Source: Spinellus fusiger (Eukaryota; Mucoromycota; Mucoromycetes; Mucorales; Phycomycetaceae). Taken from it: DNA of 64,000 nucleotides. Shown in pieces: positions 33,820-44,406 of this stretch; within the stretch, counting starts at the first letter, position 1; every line of letters begins with the position of its first letter. The DNA is taken from NCBI GenBank assembly GCA_025094145.1, contig JALLLS010000080.1, positions 94,486 to 158,485 of the forward strand. The letters run 5' to 3'. Made by a program: the position numbers and the translations under genes. Under the pieces are notes generated by a model. The model was not told the DNA's origin, searched no databases, and saw only the letters and a list, made by a program, of their open reading frames with translations.

Positions 33820-34562
33820 CTATATTCCATTTTCACGGTCGCTGTCTTCTTTTGACTCCAATCCTTGAAAGATCCTTGCTCTGGCTTCCTCATACGCAGC
33901 CTTTCTTTCTTCATACGTCATATTCTTTCTCTCCTTGCTGCTACTACCTCCCTTTGAACCGTCACTGTGACGCTGGTGCTGCACAAGAGGCGCGCGTCGC
34001 ATGATTTTGAATTTGGGCATGTCTTGTGGAAGTTCATCCTCTTTCAGCTTCACCAGGTCAGGGAAGCGGGCAGCAGGCCTAAACAAGAAAGGGTCCTATG
34101 AATACGTCACTCCCTCTTTCCTTGCTGCCACTTACAGCTCAGTGTGTTGGTTCTTGCAGAGATAGACAGACTTTCGGATAGGGTCATAAAAATGACTCAA
34201 CTTGAAATAGGGTGCTACTTTGTGCACCATAAGTCTCTGGTAAGAGTTCATTTGCGGCAGGTCCAGCCGATACATCCTAAGTGTGAGCCACTTGCTGTGT
34301 CCCTGAAAGACACTTACTGGTAGTTGTTGATAAAGCCTTCGAGATCATTTTCTAACTTGAGAAGGAAGATTCTTTCTTGGGGCTTCTTTAGGAGGGCGAG
34401 TATGAACTCATCAGGCTCACTCATCTCCAAAGACATGGTAGAGAGGGAGAGGGAGTGAGATGGGTCTTTGTTTTCTAGGCAGGGCATGATGATGTTATGT
34501 ACAGTATCCACTGATACTGACGATGCAGTGGCTATAAATTCTGCATCTTGGTTCTCAGACAT
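33820..34562 (-). CDS. R3H and SUZ domain protein
   Basis: Three exons. The first (34562-34314) begins MSENQDAEFIATASSVSVD and leads into the R3H domain (FILALLKKPQERIFLLKLEN, DLEGFINNYQ). The second gives MYRLDLPQMNSYQRLMVHKV, containing the Arg-x3-His signature (RLMVH), and FYDPIRKSVYLCKN. The third holds a SUZ-type segment (MPKFKIMRRAP, then YEERKAAYEEARARIFQGL) and ends SDRENGI. R3H binds single-stranded nucleic acid and SUZ motifs bind RNA, so an RNA-binding regulator is likely. At about 200 residues it is a compact member of the R3HDM/SUZ group. No low-complexity C terminus is present. Confidence 0.85.
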
Positions 34563-34949
34563 GTCAAATCTGTTGAGTATGGTGTCAATCAGGGGCTATC
34601 ACGCGTCGACATGAGCGATGGCCACGCAGAAGAGTGCATCATCTACAATTACCATAGTGTTCGGCGTAACCGTATTCACGTGACAAACTGGGTGTTGTGT
34701 TTATTGCAAAAGACATGGTCTCAAATAGAAAGCCACCCACTATTTTATTCCCCGTTGGAGAAGCGACTAGTTGAGCTTGAATTCCAAGCAACCCCATGGA
34801 TAGGTGGAAAGCACGGAAAAGGGCTGAGTGAGATGATTACCACTGTATTATTACCACTGTATTATTACCACTGTATTATTACCACTGTATTATTACCACT
34901 GTATTATGGGATGATTATCATTGTTATGATGATGCAAAAAGAGTTGCTC
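34563..34949. promoter_or_regulatory. Upstream region of the R3H-SUZ gene, with E-box-like site and 14-bp repeats
   Basis: A palindromic CACGTG sits at about 34677-34682, about 115 bp before the R3H-SUZ start. Tandem copies of ATTACCACTGTATT occupy 34837-34907. A plus-strand open frame (34548-34955) covers this region, but its end is only translated repeat and it has no recognisable domain; I do not call it a gene. Promoter role is inference from position. Confidence 0.4.
34837..34907. repeat. 14-bp tandem repeat, about five copies
   Basis: Perfect or near-perfect copies of ATTACCACTGTATT lie between the R3H-SUZ start and the ARH1 stop. Confidence 0.9.
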
Positions 34950-36595
34950 TTATGACTGGAGTCGAGTAGGCTCAAGAACAGCCAACATGGATTCTACACT
35001 GACCAACTTCTCTCTTGGTTTTCCATAAAGAGCACCTTGGGCCACTTCTGCTGCTTCAATGGTTTTCCAGTCTTCATAGCTGACAGCTCTTATGTTTCTT
35101 TCTTTGAATAAATACTCTAGTCCTTCTGCACCTCTTTTTATGTCTCCAGGCAGCATATCTTTTTGAGCCTTGAGATCTTCTACAATAGTTTCTGCTGTCT
35201 CATAGGCATCTTGCATAGTAGAGACAATTACACCTGTGGGTCCTCTCTTCAACCATCCTGCAGTGTACATTCCGGGTTCCTTTTATATTAGTGCAGATAG
35301 GGATAGGGATTGGTGAGTAAAATGTCCTTTCTGTCTCTCTCTCTCTCTCACCTCTTTATCATTGGCCAGTATTTTACCATACTGATTGGGAACACGGCCT
35401 TGGCGCCCATCAAAGGGTAGGCCTGGCAATGGCACACTCTTATAACCAATACTCCTTAGCACCAGTCCACACGCTTGTTGTTGGAATACACCTGTGCCTA
35501 CCGCAGCGGGAGAAGCACCCACGTCACCCTGCAACTCATTCAACTCACACTCAATGCCAAGAACAGCACCCCCTTCTGAGTGAGTGAGAATTCGACTTGG
35601 ACTCTTGAGAAACTCCAGACTCCATGAACGATCAGCAGAAACAGTCGAGGATCCTTTTTCAAGAATACCCATAAGACGCTTTAATGGACGGTGGTGGGCT
35701 AGCCAGGGCTGTGCTTTTGCCACTTCCTTCTGAATATAGGCATGGTCGGCCTTGAATGCAACACCTGGAATCGACATCTGCTCCCGTAATTCCTTGGAAG
35801 TAAACGCAGCCTAGCATACAATAACATCCATGCCACAGTCACTAACAAACACTCTCTGCAGGACTTCAGAAAAGGATAATGGCCAATGTACCTGTAAGGG
35901 TCCTCTGCGTCCCAAGACATGGACATGACGAATCCTGCTTTTGGACAATGCTTCTAATGCATACTCAGTGATATCTGTCTTTCGAAGGATATCAACGGGA
36001 GTCAACAAGATACGTGCAACATCCAGCGCAACATTGCCTTGTCCTACAATCACTGCGGTGTCTGTTTCTTCCAGGGGTAGGGCAAGGTGGCGGTGGCAGG
36101 GAAGACCATTATACCAGCCTACAAAGGCCCTTGCTGACTCCACACCCCACACGTCTTCATTAGGAATGCCAAGTGCTCTGTCCTGACTAGCACCATAAGA
36201 GAACAGAATCGCATGGTAATGAGACTTGAGCTCCTCTAGAGTGACTCCGCCTTTGTCTTTTCCCACTGTAACATTGCCTAGAAAACGAAAGCGTGTGTCC
36301 TGGGCCACCTTGTCAAAGGTCGTCATAACGTTCTAATAATAAAGGTACAGTTCAGCAGGTGGTTTTCATAAGGCAGAACAGCTACCTTGACTTCTGGGTG
36401 GTCAGGAGCTACACCAAAGCGAACAAGTCCATGAGGTACAGGCAGTGTATCGTACATGTCAATATGCGCAGTAGGCCATTCTTTCAGTAGTTTATGTGAA
36501 GTGTAGAAACCAGCAGGACCACTGCCAACAACAGCCAGTCGAAAGGGATGTGTTGCTGCTGTGACTGATAATTGCCGAATAAACACTCTTGACAT
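34950..36595 (-). CDS. ARH1: NADPH:adrenodoxin/ferredoxin oxidoreductase, mitochondrial
   Basis: Exons read from 36595. A short basic leader, MSRVFIRQLSVTAATHPF, fits a mitochondrial targeting sequence. The FAD site follows (RLAVVGSGPAGFYTSHKLL), then DTLPVPHGLVRFGVAPDHPE, the family's YGA motif (FSYGASQDRALGIPNE), the NADP site (VIVGQGNVALDVARILL), and LGRRGPLQ. A central exon ends GRVPNQYGKI, and the last exon starts GMYTAGWLKRGPTGVI. The enzyme passes electrons from NADPH to mitochondrial ferredoxin for Fe-S cluster and heme A synthesis. All cofactor motifs are intact, and the length of about 480 residues is normal. The gene lies inside the block bounded by the two inverted Fanzor-like elements. 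Confidence 0.92.
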
Positions 36596-36703
36596 GAGTC
36601 ACTCATCCTCATTAGGAGACGTGCAGGGGAAATGAAATAGGACTACTTTCTTGGTCCTGGGGAAGAAAAAAAAAGCAGTCCTCTTTGACTTATTTCAGCT
36701 ATA

Positions 36704-38009
36704 CACACCAGGAGATCTTTAGGATATAAAAGGAAATAGTCGAAATACAATTGTTTAAAAATGATAAATCGATTTGAAAAGGAGTAAAAATAAATTAAGA
36801 TGTATTCATGTTAGTTTTTAAACAAATAAAGATTATGTAGATTTACCTGTAAATATCTGAATCCCAAAGGAAACCACCTTCGATATGGCGATATGATATA
36901 ATATAAATACAAATATATATTCTTCTCGACAGAAAGGAACTGGTCGGTGGTAACCCTTTAAACACTCTTCTGCAATTGTATAGATATTCTTTGATACGTT
37001 CACATCTCTGTTCCAAACAATTACACAACTTTGGCAAGCGTGGATACTGTTGAAATTTATGAATACCTCAGTGAGGTTATTTGTGTTATAAGTGTGGCAG
37101 ATCTTGAGAACAAAAATAAGAGTAACTGTTAGAAGATCTTTTCATATTGGGTGAGAAGTCAATTATGCTTACCCTCTATGTTTGGAACTCATCGACATCA
37201 ACCAGAAGAAGATGTCCACCCTTTTGTCTCTTTTTTCAGTGATTGATATAAAATTCCTGGCAAACCAACACAATGACCTTTAAATTTGGCAGCATCTTTT
37301 ACCTTTATTCCTGTACCATAAACAACGACTGGCAGTTTGGTAGGATCGTACTCAAATCCTTTTAGGTGCCATACCCCTTTTCACTAATAGAATAATAGTA
37401 AAAATAATTAGTTCGAGATGTATCAACGTAATCTAGGTGTGTGTCGTATTACCCTTGCACTGGCACCTTCTTCTTGCCTTTGCCTTTGTAACTGGTTCAC
37501 TGGGTTTATTATAGTAAAAGAATATACAATAGAAACTGACTAACATGTCAGACATAACAACCATATACTCACCATATCACAGCTGTTGGTTTATATGCCA
37601 GACAAAGACAAACAAGTTAAACAGGGTAGAAGTTATGAAGAACAACAGACAGTGTAATTAGCAGGCATTAATACTCGAACAGAAAAGAACAATACGAATT
37701 TTCACAAATCATTTGCTTAATCAGAACTACCAAAGTAATGCAGACTACAACAACATTCTAGAAAGAAAGGAATTGCTTAAAGAACAGTTGCCTAGTTACC
37801 CATTGTATTCAAATCGTGTGTTGTGTTCCTGTTCATGTACCCTCTTTGATTTCCCTAGACTAGCCTTTGTACTAATACTCTATTTCGTAGTCTCTGCTAT
37901 AGACCAAACTACTACAGATTCATCTCTCTAATGGTATTGTTGATAACCTTACTGCCCTTTACTACAGATACTTGCAAACCTTTGATTTTAAACACAGATC
38001 CATAAAAGG
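36704..38009 (-). mobile_element. TIR element with Fanzor/TnpB-like remnant, copy 2 (inverted, one end lost)
   Basis: One end is CACACCAGGAGATCTTTA after TA (36702-36703). The body is nearly identical to the reverse complement of 22365-23650, sharing the same 64-codon and 72-codon frames, apart from a few substitutions such as one Leu/Val change in the latter. At about 38009 similarity stops at CCATAAAAGG, before the second TIR, so this end is missing. The relative at 50190 also stops at CCATAAAAGGTGC, so this may be a real alternative end. Confidence 0.75.
36924..37383 (-). pseudogene. Fanzor/TnpB-like remnant, second copy
   Basis: The minus-strand equivalent of 22971-23430, with the same VWNRDVNVSKNI RuvC-III motif, the same CHTY for CHTC and the same TAG after DEFQT. 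Both copies therefore descend from one already broken gene. Confidence 0.65.
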
Positions 38010-39382
38010 TGCGTTTTTTTTTCAGGTAAAAGTTTTGATAAATAAAATTCATATTAAAAAGGTCACTTTATATTTTGTAGAGTTGTTTTTATCATATGCT
38101 TGGATAAAAAGGTCTTTACTATACTACTATCTTTATCTATTAAAAGTTTTATGTTTCTATCTAATGAATTCATAAAGTTATAACACTATTAAGATAAGGT
38201 ATATTTAAAATGAAATCTGCATCCGAAAAAAGGTGGTTACTTATTGAGGGTCACTTTATGAAGCGTTTTACTTAATATTAAACATACCCTATATATTTTG
38301 TCTTAAGATTTATATTCAATTTTATTAAATTCAATTTGCATGGGACTGTAGAGTCGGCCACTTTCAAGGAAAATGCTCAGTTATTTTCAGAGCCAATAAT
38401 AAATTACATAAACTATGTTGTAGCTCACTTGGTGGAAAGTAGATAAAGGGGCTTACGTAGACACGACTTGTCTTTATACTGCGTTGAAAATCAGCTTCTA
38501 CACGGAACTTATATGTCTCTACTGCTTTGCTATTGCTTAAAATATATGCTATACTCAAACAACAGTAGATGATCAAAAAGAGCTTGTCATTTTTAAAGAA
38601 TGTTTATTGAGTATAATATTTTGCTAAGGGAGATGCATTCCTAGAAAATAAGTGTGAGACGGCTATCCAAGAGATAAATAAATAAAAACACATTCATCTG
38701 TTTGAATCGATAAGGGCTCAGAGAGAAGATATAGATATCGATCAACAGCTACTCGTACAGTAGCTTCTGGATTTTCAGTGTGATACATTTTAAGTCATCA
38801 TCACCAATCGAGATAAACAGAGAGCATGGGAAATGAAAAAGAGCAATTTACCTTGTAGAAACACTTCTCCCCAAGGTATGTCTGGAAGAAGAAGAAAAGA
38901 CAAACTACTTGTGGGGAGAACCTTGAAGAACCCCTACCATCATAAGCAACAGCGTTTTTATATTCTATTTTTAAGAATAAATTTTTTCATATTGCTGGGA
39001 CTGCCATTTAAAACAGAGTGACCTCAACTCGATGATTCTGACATTGATCTTGACTGCGTACTTTGAAGCCTAAGAGTACAACACGAATGAATAGTCAATA
39101 CCTTTCTATAGCCATTTAGGCCTATTCTTTATATTTATATTTATATATCTTGGCATTCAACACTAAAGAAGATGATAAAGAAAGGGTCAATAAAAGAGAA
39201 TCCATAGCACAACAATGTTAAGGGTTATTTAATTTTTATTTTTATATGATTATTCCCTCTTGTGGGTGCACTGTTAAAATCTCGAGACACTTTCTTCAGA
39301 CACACTCCAAGCCACTTTATGAGTTGGAGTCAGTCAGGTCTATCTTTATAATAAAGCTTATTCTCTTGTCCCCCAAGCAATC
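38010..39382. other. AT-rich intergenic region with one Tc1-type end
   Basis: No gene is visible. CATGGGACTGTA at 38339-38350 matches the right end of the Tc1 element ending at 47138, but no partner end was found. The last 150 bp before 39383 should hold the cyclophilin promoter; CTTTATAATAAAGC at about 39345 is TATA-like. Confidence 0.5.
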
Positions 39383-40232
39383 ATGCCCAGAGAAGTATTT
39401 CTTGATATTGCACTAGGAGATATTGCTACCCACCAAGACGAGTGTGCTCGCTTCAAGTTGGCACAGGACTGGGTGTCTCGGTGGGGCTCAACCTATGGAT
39501 TTGAGTCCAGTGATATACAGCAACTGTCCACAACAGAAAAAGACACCCTGCGTGATATTCTTGCAAATGATCCAAGTGCACAAAAGGAGGCTTGGATGAT
39601 CGATGCACCTAAACCACTCGGAGGGGGAAGAATTGTGATTGAGCTGTTTGATAAAGAATGTCCCAAGACCTGTGATAATTTTACTGCTCTTTGTCAGGGG
39701 GGTAGAGTGAGCAAAAGCTCAAAGAAACCACTGCATTATAAGTCCACGCACATGTTTCGACTTGTTCCTCAATTTATGGTACAAGGAGGTGATGTTACAA
39801 GAGGTAATGTGCAGAGAGTTGGGTGTTATGTTCAACGCATTCTGTTTAGGGGATGGATCTGGAGGAGACAGTATCTATAATGGAAAATTCAATGATGAAA
39901 AGGCTGGACTATCAAAGCCCTATAATGAACCTGGCTTGGTTGTGATGGCAAATTCTGGTGAGGATAACTAGAGTCACAGACTTTTTCTTTATTTTTATTC
40001 TCATTGACTGTATTTTTGCATAGGCAAAAACTCGAATACTTCTCAATTCTTTATCACTTTAGCAGATCGCACAACAAATCCCACTCAATTTGATAAGATC
40101 CATGGTAAATATGTGGTATTTGGTCGTGTGAAGAAAGGCGTACAAATCTTGACGGAGATCAACTCTGTACCTGTGGAAAAGGAAAAACCCTTAGTCTCTA
40201 TTACTATTGTGGATTGCGGAGAAAACAAATAA
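39383..40232 (+). CDS. Cyclophilin-type peptidyl-prolyl isomerase with an unusual N-terminal insertion
   Basis: Three exons joined at about 39804-39850 and 39959-40023. MPREVFLDIALGD looks like a cyclophilin first strand. About 75 residues follow that do not belong to the fold (RFKLAQDWVSRWGSTYGFES). The domain then resumes as GGRIVIELFDKECPKTCDNF. Active-site segments are HMFRLVPQFMVQGGD (Arg kept), GLVVMANSGKNSNTSQFFIT (Gln and Phe kept) and HGKYVVFGRVKKG (Tyr where cyclophilin A has the drug-binding Trp nearby). It ends SITIVDCGENK. It should catalyse Xaa-Pro isomerisation, but the partners are unknown. There is no signal peptide. At about 260 residues it is larger than a single-domain cyclophilin. 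Confidence 0.88.
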
Positions 40233-40277
40233 ACGAAACACGCAAGAAGTCGCTTTTTAGATCTTTCTTCCTTTCTT

Positions 40278-40944
40278 ATGAACTGTCCTGTTATTCTGAT
40301 GGCAGCCAGCCTTTCCAATACAAGAGGGATTGGCTGGAGGCAAGACATAGTGTGGGATATACCCAAGGATATAGAGTGGCTTCATCGAATCACTAAGAAA
40401 CAATACAATGCAGCAAAACATATCACCCACGAAGAAAATTGGCAAAATGTTGTGGTTATGGGTCGTTTGTCCTGGGAATCCATTCCTATGAAAGGAGTTC
40501 CTTATGAAAGCCGGTTCAATATAGTGATTTCTCGTAATCCAGAGTATAATATGTAAGTAAAAGAGCAAAACGACCGTGCTGACTCCCTTCAAAAGACATG
40601 CAGCAGGTGTATTTCCTCATGCCCAACTATCGCATTCCCTAGAAGATGCCATCTCTTGTAGTATTGAAAAGCATAGTGTCACAGGTGGACGTATCTTTAT
40701 ATTAGGTGGTGCAGAGGTCTATGAGCAATCTATGAATTTACCTCAATCCACACACATCTTACTGACACTCATTCATACCGAGCATACAATTGAATGCGAT
40801 TCCTTCATGCCAGTAATAGATCCGAATGTCTATCGAAAAGCTTCACATCTCGAGTTACAAGAATTTGTGGAAGAAATAGTTCCAGAAGGAGTCCAGACTC
40901 ACGGAAACCTTGAATATGAGTTTCTTCTTTATATACGTATTTAA
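40278..40944 (+). CDS. DFR1: Dihydrofolate reductase
   Basis: Two exons joined over an intron at about 40553-40595. MNCPVILMAASLSNTRGIGW and QDIVWDIPKDIEWL form the folate-binding N terminus, and NVVVMGRLSWESIP is the NADPH-side motif. FNIVISRNPEY, then GGRIFILGGAEVYEQSM, follow in the second exon. It ends YEFLLYIRI at 40944. The enzyme reduces dihydrofolate to tetrahydrofolate for thymidylate and purine synthesis. Length of about 207 residues is normal for fungi. The acidic residue on the substrate helix is present (KDIEWL region). It starts 45 bp after the cyclophilin stop, and its stop is 5 bp from the stop of the convergent WDR70 gene. Confidence 0.92.
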
Positions 40945-40949
40945 CAATT

Positions 40950-43129
40950 TTACTCGCTGTCCTCTTCTAATGCAAACACTGGTTTGGGCTGTGTGGATTT
41001 ATAGACTAGAAGCAGATGAGATACCATTATAATGACTGCACTATAATAAAGCACATACCATTGTTTACCCACATGGGATCTTTTTCAGCAGCATCTGCAT
41101 ATCTTAAAAGTGCTTCACGGGGATCCTCGTCTAAGGAAGAGAAATGAGTAATGAAGCTCAATCTGTACTGTGCAATGTACCTCTTGTTGTATCCTTGGAG
41201 AATCCTGCAATCACTGCCTGCTGTTCATTCAAACCAACTCTGCCACCCTTTCCAGGACCATTGACAGGCATTTCTAGAAACACGAAAAGAAAAAACAATG
41301 CTTAGTCTACATCCAGACTACTCTTTTTCGCTTACCTGGGCGATGGGACACCTTTGGATCTTTGCGTAATTTCTCTCTCTTACGCTTTGAACTTCTTGGT
41401 TCATCATCTCTGAACATAGGCAATGCATGGGGAGTAATAATAGGACGATCCACCTCATAGTCATCAATAGCACGTTTCTTGGTCTCCTTCACCACACATA
41501 GTTTGGCACCTTTTGTAGAGCGTGTTGGACTATAGAAAACAGTAACAGTACCATCTGCACTTCCTGTAACAATCTTGATATGTTGAGTCTATTGAATAAT
41601 ATTCGCTCTCCTTACTTGGTTAATGCGTGGATGCCATAGTACTTTGACTACACTGGACTGGTTGACATCTAATCATCGCCTGCTTAGTAATGTCTATCAG
41701 CTCTACACTTACTTGTTGTGTTCTTGATCTCCAGTGTTTCGCTGTCCAACATCACCAACTGTCCATAGCCCTCTCCCTTTGGCACAGATGTACCTAGATT
41801 TGATCAGCCAACGTTTTTTACGGACAGCCCTTTACCTGTTAAAATAAGCTGCTCGTCGGGACTAAAGATAATATTAGCTTGAGGATTAATGACTTCCAGA
41901 TTGTAAGCTGCTCGTACGGGCTTCTTGATGTTACGGATATCCCACAGCTTGACAGAATCATCTCCACCACGGGTGACCATGGTGTGTCCGTTACGGGAGA
42001 ACACAATGGAAGAAGTCTCTGAATGCTTTTGATGAGCATCAGAAACACTCAATGTAGGCCTCAAGTAGGAACTTCCAATATCCCACAAATTCAGAGTACC
42101 GTCTTGAAAGGCACCCACCACTGTCTTTCCATCACTGCTATAAGCAACGGCTGTGGCGGAAGATCTACCACCACGCTCGCGGGATTTATAAGGGATTACT
42201 GCACTCTGTCTGCGCTTTGTATCTACATCCCACAGACGAATTGTACCGTCTTGAGAAGAGGTAACAAAAGCACTGCGGTCTGTTGGATGCCAAGCACCGC
42301 CTGTCAGTGCACCCACATGGCCATCTGTGTGTCGTAAATCTCTTATGTAAGGATCTCCCTTCATGTATTCACACAGCTCAAGTCCATCACGGTCATAGAG
42401 TTTTGCACGTGCACTACCAGTGATAGCAAGAAACGAGTCGCCTGTAATAGAGTAGAGAACTTCATGCACTTGGTGACCAGCACAAGGTTCGATGGTACGA
42501 AAAGGCCGGAATGACTTGTCCATGCCTGAAAAGTCCCAGAACTTGACCTCATAGTCATAACTACCGGTGATGAGGCGTGATCCTGAAGGATCAAGAGTCA
42601 ATGCAGATACTGTTCGGCTGTGGTCACGTAATCTAATCTCATGAGTGATGGGAAGTCTTTTTGCCTCTGCTTCTGCTTCGTCTTCTTCGTCATCGTCATC
42701 GTCATCGTCATCGTCTTCTTGGTCCTCTTGGTCCTCTTCAATGTCTTCTTTATTAGTAGTATGGGGCTTTGTTGTAGGTAGATCTGTCCCAGTAAAAACT
42801 TGCTGGTCTTTGGTAGAGAGACGATCCTAACTACAATAAGTTACTGTTTTATAAACACCATTATATACCTCTCTTTTTGTCTTTTCGAAATCTATAGATA
42901 TGTCTTTTTCTTTCTTTTGTTTACCAAAGGACATTGGCAGAAAGTCACGTAGGGCATCCCAATCACCACCACCTGCTCCATTCTTGGGTGCATTCTTCTT
43001 TTTCCCGCCAAAAGACTGTGGGAGTAGGTTCGAAAGATCGTCGTTCTAACCAAATAAAATGGTAAGAAAACACCTGTATTAAATGGTATAGTATTATAAA
43101 AAGAATAGGTTACATACAAATCTAGACAT
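40950..43129 (-). CDS. WDR70: WD-repeat protein, WDR70 (gastrulation-defective) homolog
   Basis: Starts MSRF at 43129, with an intron at once, then NDDLSNLLPQSFGGKKKNAP and an acidic Asp/Glu run. The main exon (42601-41804) contains WD repeats: ALTLDPSGSRLITGSYDYEV, GGAWHPTDRSAFVTSSQDGT-IRLWD, TVVGAFQDGTLNLWDIG, HTMVTRGGDDSVKLWDIR and SPDEQLILTGKG. C-terminal exons give DDEPRSSKRKREKLRKDPKV, then GKGGRVGLNEQQAV and EDPREALLRYADAAEKDP, typical of WDR70, ending KPVFALEEDSE. The family acts with the CUL4-DDB1 ligase in chromatin and DNA-damage responses (known in fission yeast and human). Expected nuclear. Confidence 0.88.
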
Positions 43130-43204
43130 CAGTGGAGCCCATGGACCGAACTTGATGAATGCACTCTATTATTCCTGAAAGGCACGTGATATTAGTCATG
43201 CGTA

Positions 43205-43460
43205 CACACCCAAAGATTCTTGGGATTTATAAAGAAATATCTCAAGAATAGAACCATAGTATTATTCTGATTGGCTAATGTATTTGAAAAGTTCTTTTCG
43301 CTGTATAAATAAGACATTTCAAACTCTGCTTGCCTATTCTAGCAATGACTATTGACTTTGCAATTAAACACTGTAGAATTGGTTGTAAAGACAAAAAATA
43401 AAACTAATTCTACAACTCAGTCACTGCATTTATTGTTTAATATAATGTGTTATCCATAAG
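43205..43460 (+). mobile_element. 5' end of a TA-flanked TIR element, Fanzor-associated family
   Basis: CACACCCAAAGATTCTTGGG follows TA at 43203-43204. The next about 250 bp match 50190-50440 in the same orientation, including TTGACTTTGCAATTAA and a TATA-like TGTATAAATAAGACATTTCA. That shared TATA box suggests these are promoter ends of an autonomous ancestor (inference). After about 43460 the two diverge. No coding sequence and no second TIR are visible here. Confidence 0.6.
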
Positions 43461-43847
43461 CCCACAGTATTTAAAGTATAGTACTGCTTAAGAAAGATGT
43501 ATTATAGGAATCACACTGAATTAACTCTAGTGGTCATTGTCCATAAAATAGAACTAAATTCACTTATATTAAGAACTGTATAGCCATTCATTGACTCAAT
43601 ATTCACAATCACCTCAATTATCTTATTGTAACTGGTATTAACAATAATACTTAATGAGAACTAAGCATTATTTCTAATACTGTCCTTTAGGTCCAAGGCA
43701 AATAGAGTGTGAATTGTTTGACTTTTTTTTTGTAAAGGAGGGGTGAAGGCGTGAGTTTCATGGAGCGTAGATATCTAATAGATAAGGAACGTGTGTTGGA
43801 GTGGCCAGTTTTTATTAGTCCCTTGCGATTCATAGAAGCTACTCCAA
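43461..43847. other. AT-rich intergenic, nothing recognised
   Basis: No reading frame or repeat of note; it may be the decayed remainder of the element starting at 43205. Confidence 0.4.
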
Positions 43848-44138
43848 TCATGAAGAAGGTGGTGGGATCTCCTCTTCTTTATCTTCCATCTCGTGGTCAG
43901 AGTCTTCTTCTTCCTCTTCGTTATCATTAGCACGAGGGTCTTCTGACCCAATAACCACTTCAACACTATGGCTGATAGAGGGACAAGAGACGATTTTCTG
44001 AGCTGCTCTGGCATAGGAAAGCGAAGCTACAAGTGGTTGTGTGGCTGGCGATGAAGGTTGTTTAGAAAGTGCCTTCCAGAGTTGTTTTAGGAAGAGCCGT
44101 GTGTAGACTTGATTATCAAGATTATCAAGATTATCAAA
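43848..44138 (-). pseudogene. C-terminal fragment of an unrecognised gene with acidic tail
   Basis: The minus strand reads in one frame from about 44138: QVYTRLFLKQLWKALSKQP, then LVASLSYARAAQKIVSCPS, an Asp/Glu-rich run and EEEIPPPSS before a TGA at 43848. No ATG fits at the start, and TTATCAAGA-like repeats and an LTR (44176) lie immediately upstream. It looks like the 3' end of a gene whose 5' part was lost. I do not recognise the family. Confidence 0.45.
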
Positions 44139-44175
44139 TAGTATTTTTATTTACTTGGAAATAGTGATTCAGTAG

Positions 44176-44388
44176 TGTTCAGAAACCCAATAAACAAGAG
44201 ATGTGTTAAGTAGTTAAGTTATATTTCTCAAAGACTTCTTTCTATACATGAAAACTACCTGTATACATCTTCTTCCAAGACATAACTGATATAGACTCAT
44301 TATTCAATAGTATTTTCTTCAAAAATGCACGGACAATAATATTCTCTTGACAGACTTCCAGGGATAGAATATTTCCTCATTTATAACA
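44176..44388 (-). repeat. Solo LTR-C (213 bp)
   Basis: On the minus strand, TGTTATAAATGAGGAAATAT...GGGTTTCTGAACA. It is the best-preserved LTR-C here and is related to 516-668, 60231-60448 and 62212-62426. Five-base flanks AGTAG and GTATA do not match. Confidence 0.75.
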
Positions 44389-44406
44389 GTATAATTATAG
44401 ACAGTT

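Noticed and set aside
34548..34955. Plus-strand frame of 135 codons overlapping the R3H-SUZ start
   Set aside because: No known domain. The second half is translated 14-bp repeat, and it lies antisense to a supported start, so I treat it as chance.
38339..38350. A full Tc1 element in 38.0-38.4 kb
   Set aside because: Only one CATGGGACTG end is seen, with no partner TIR or transposase.
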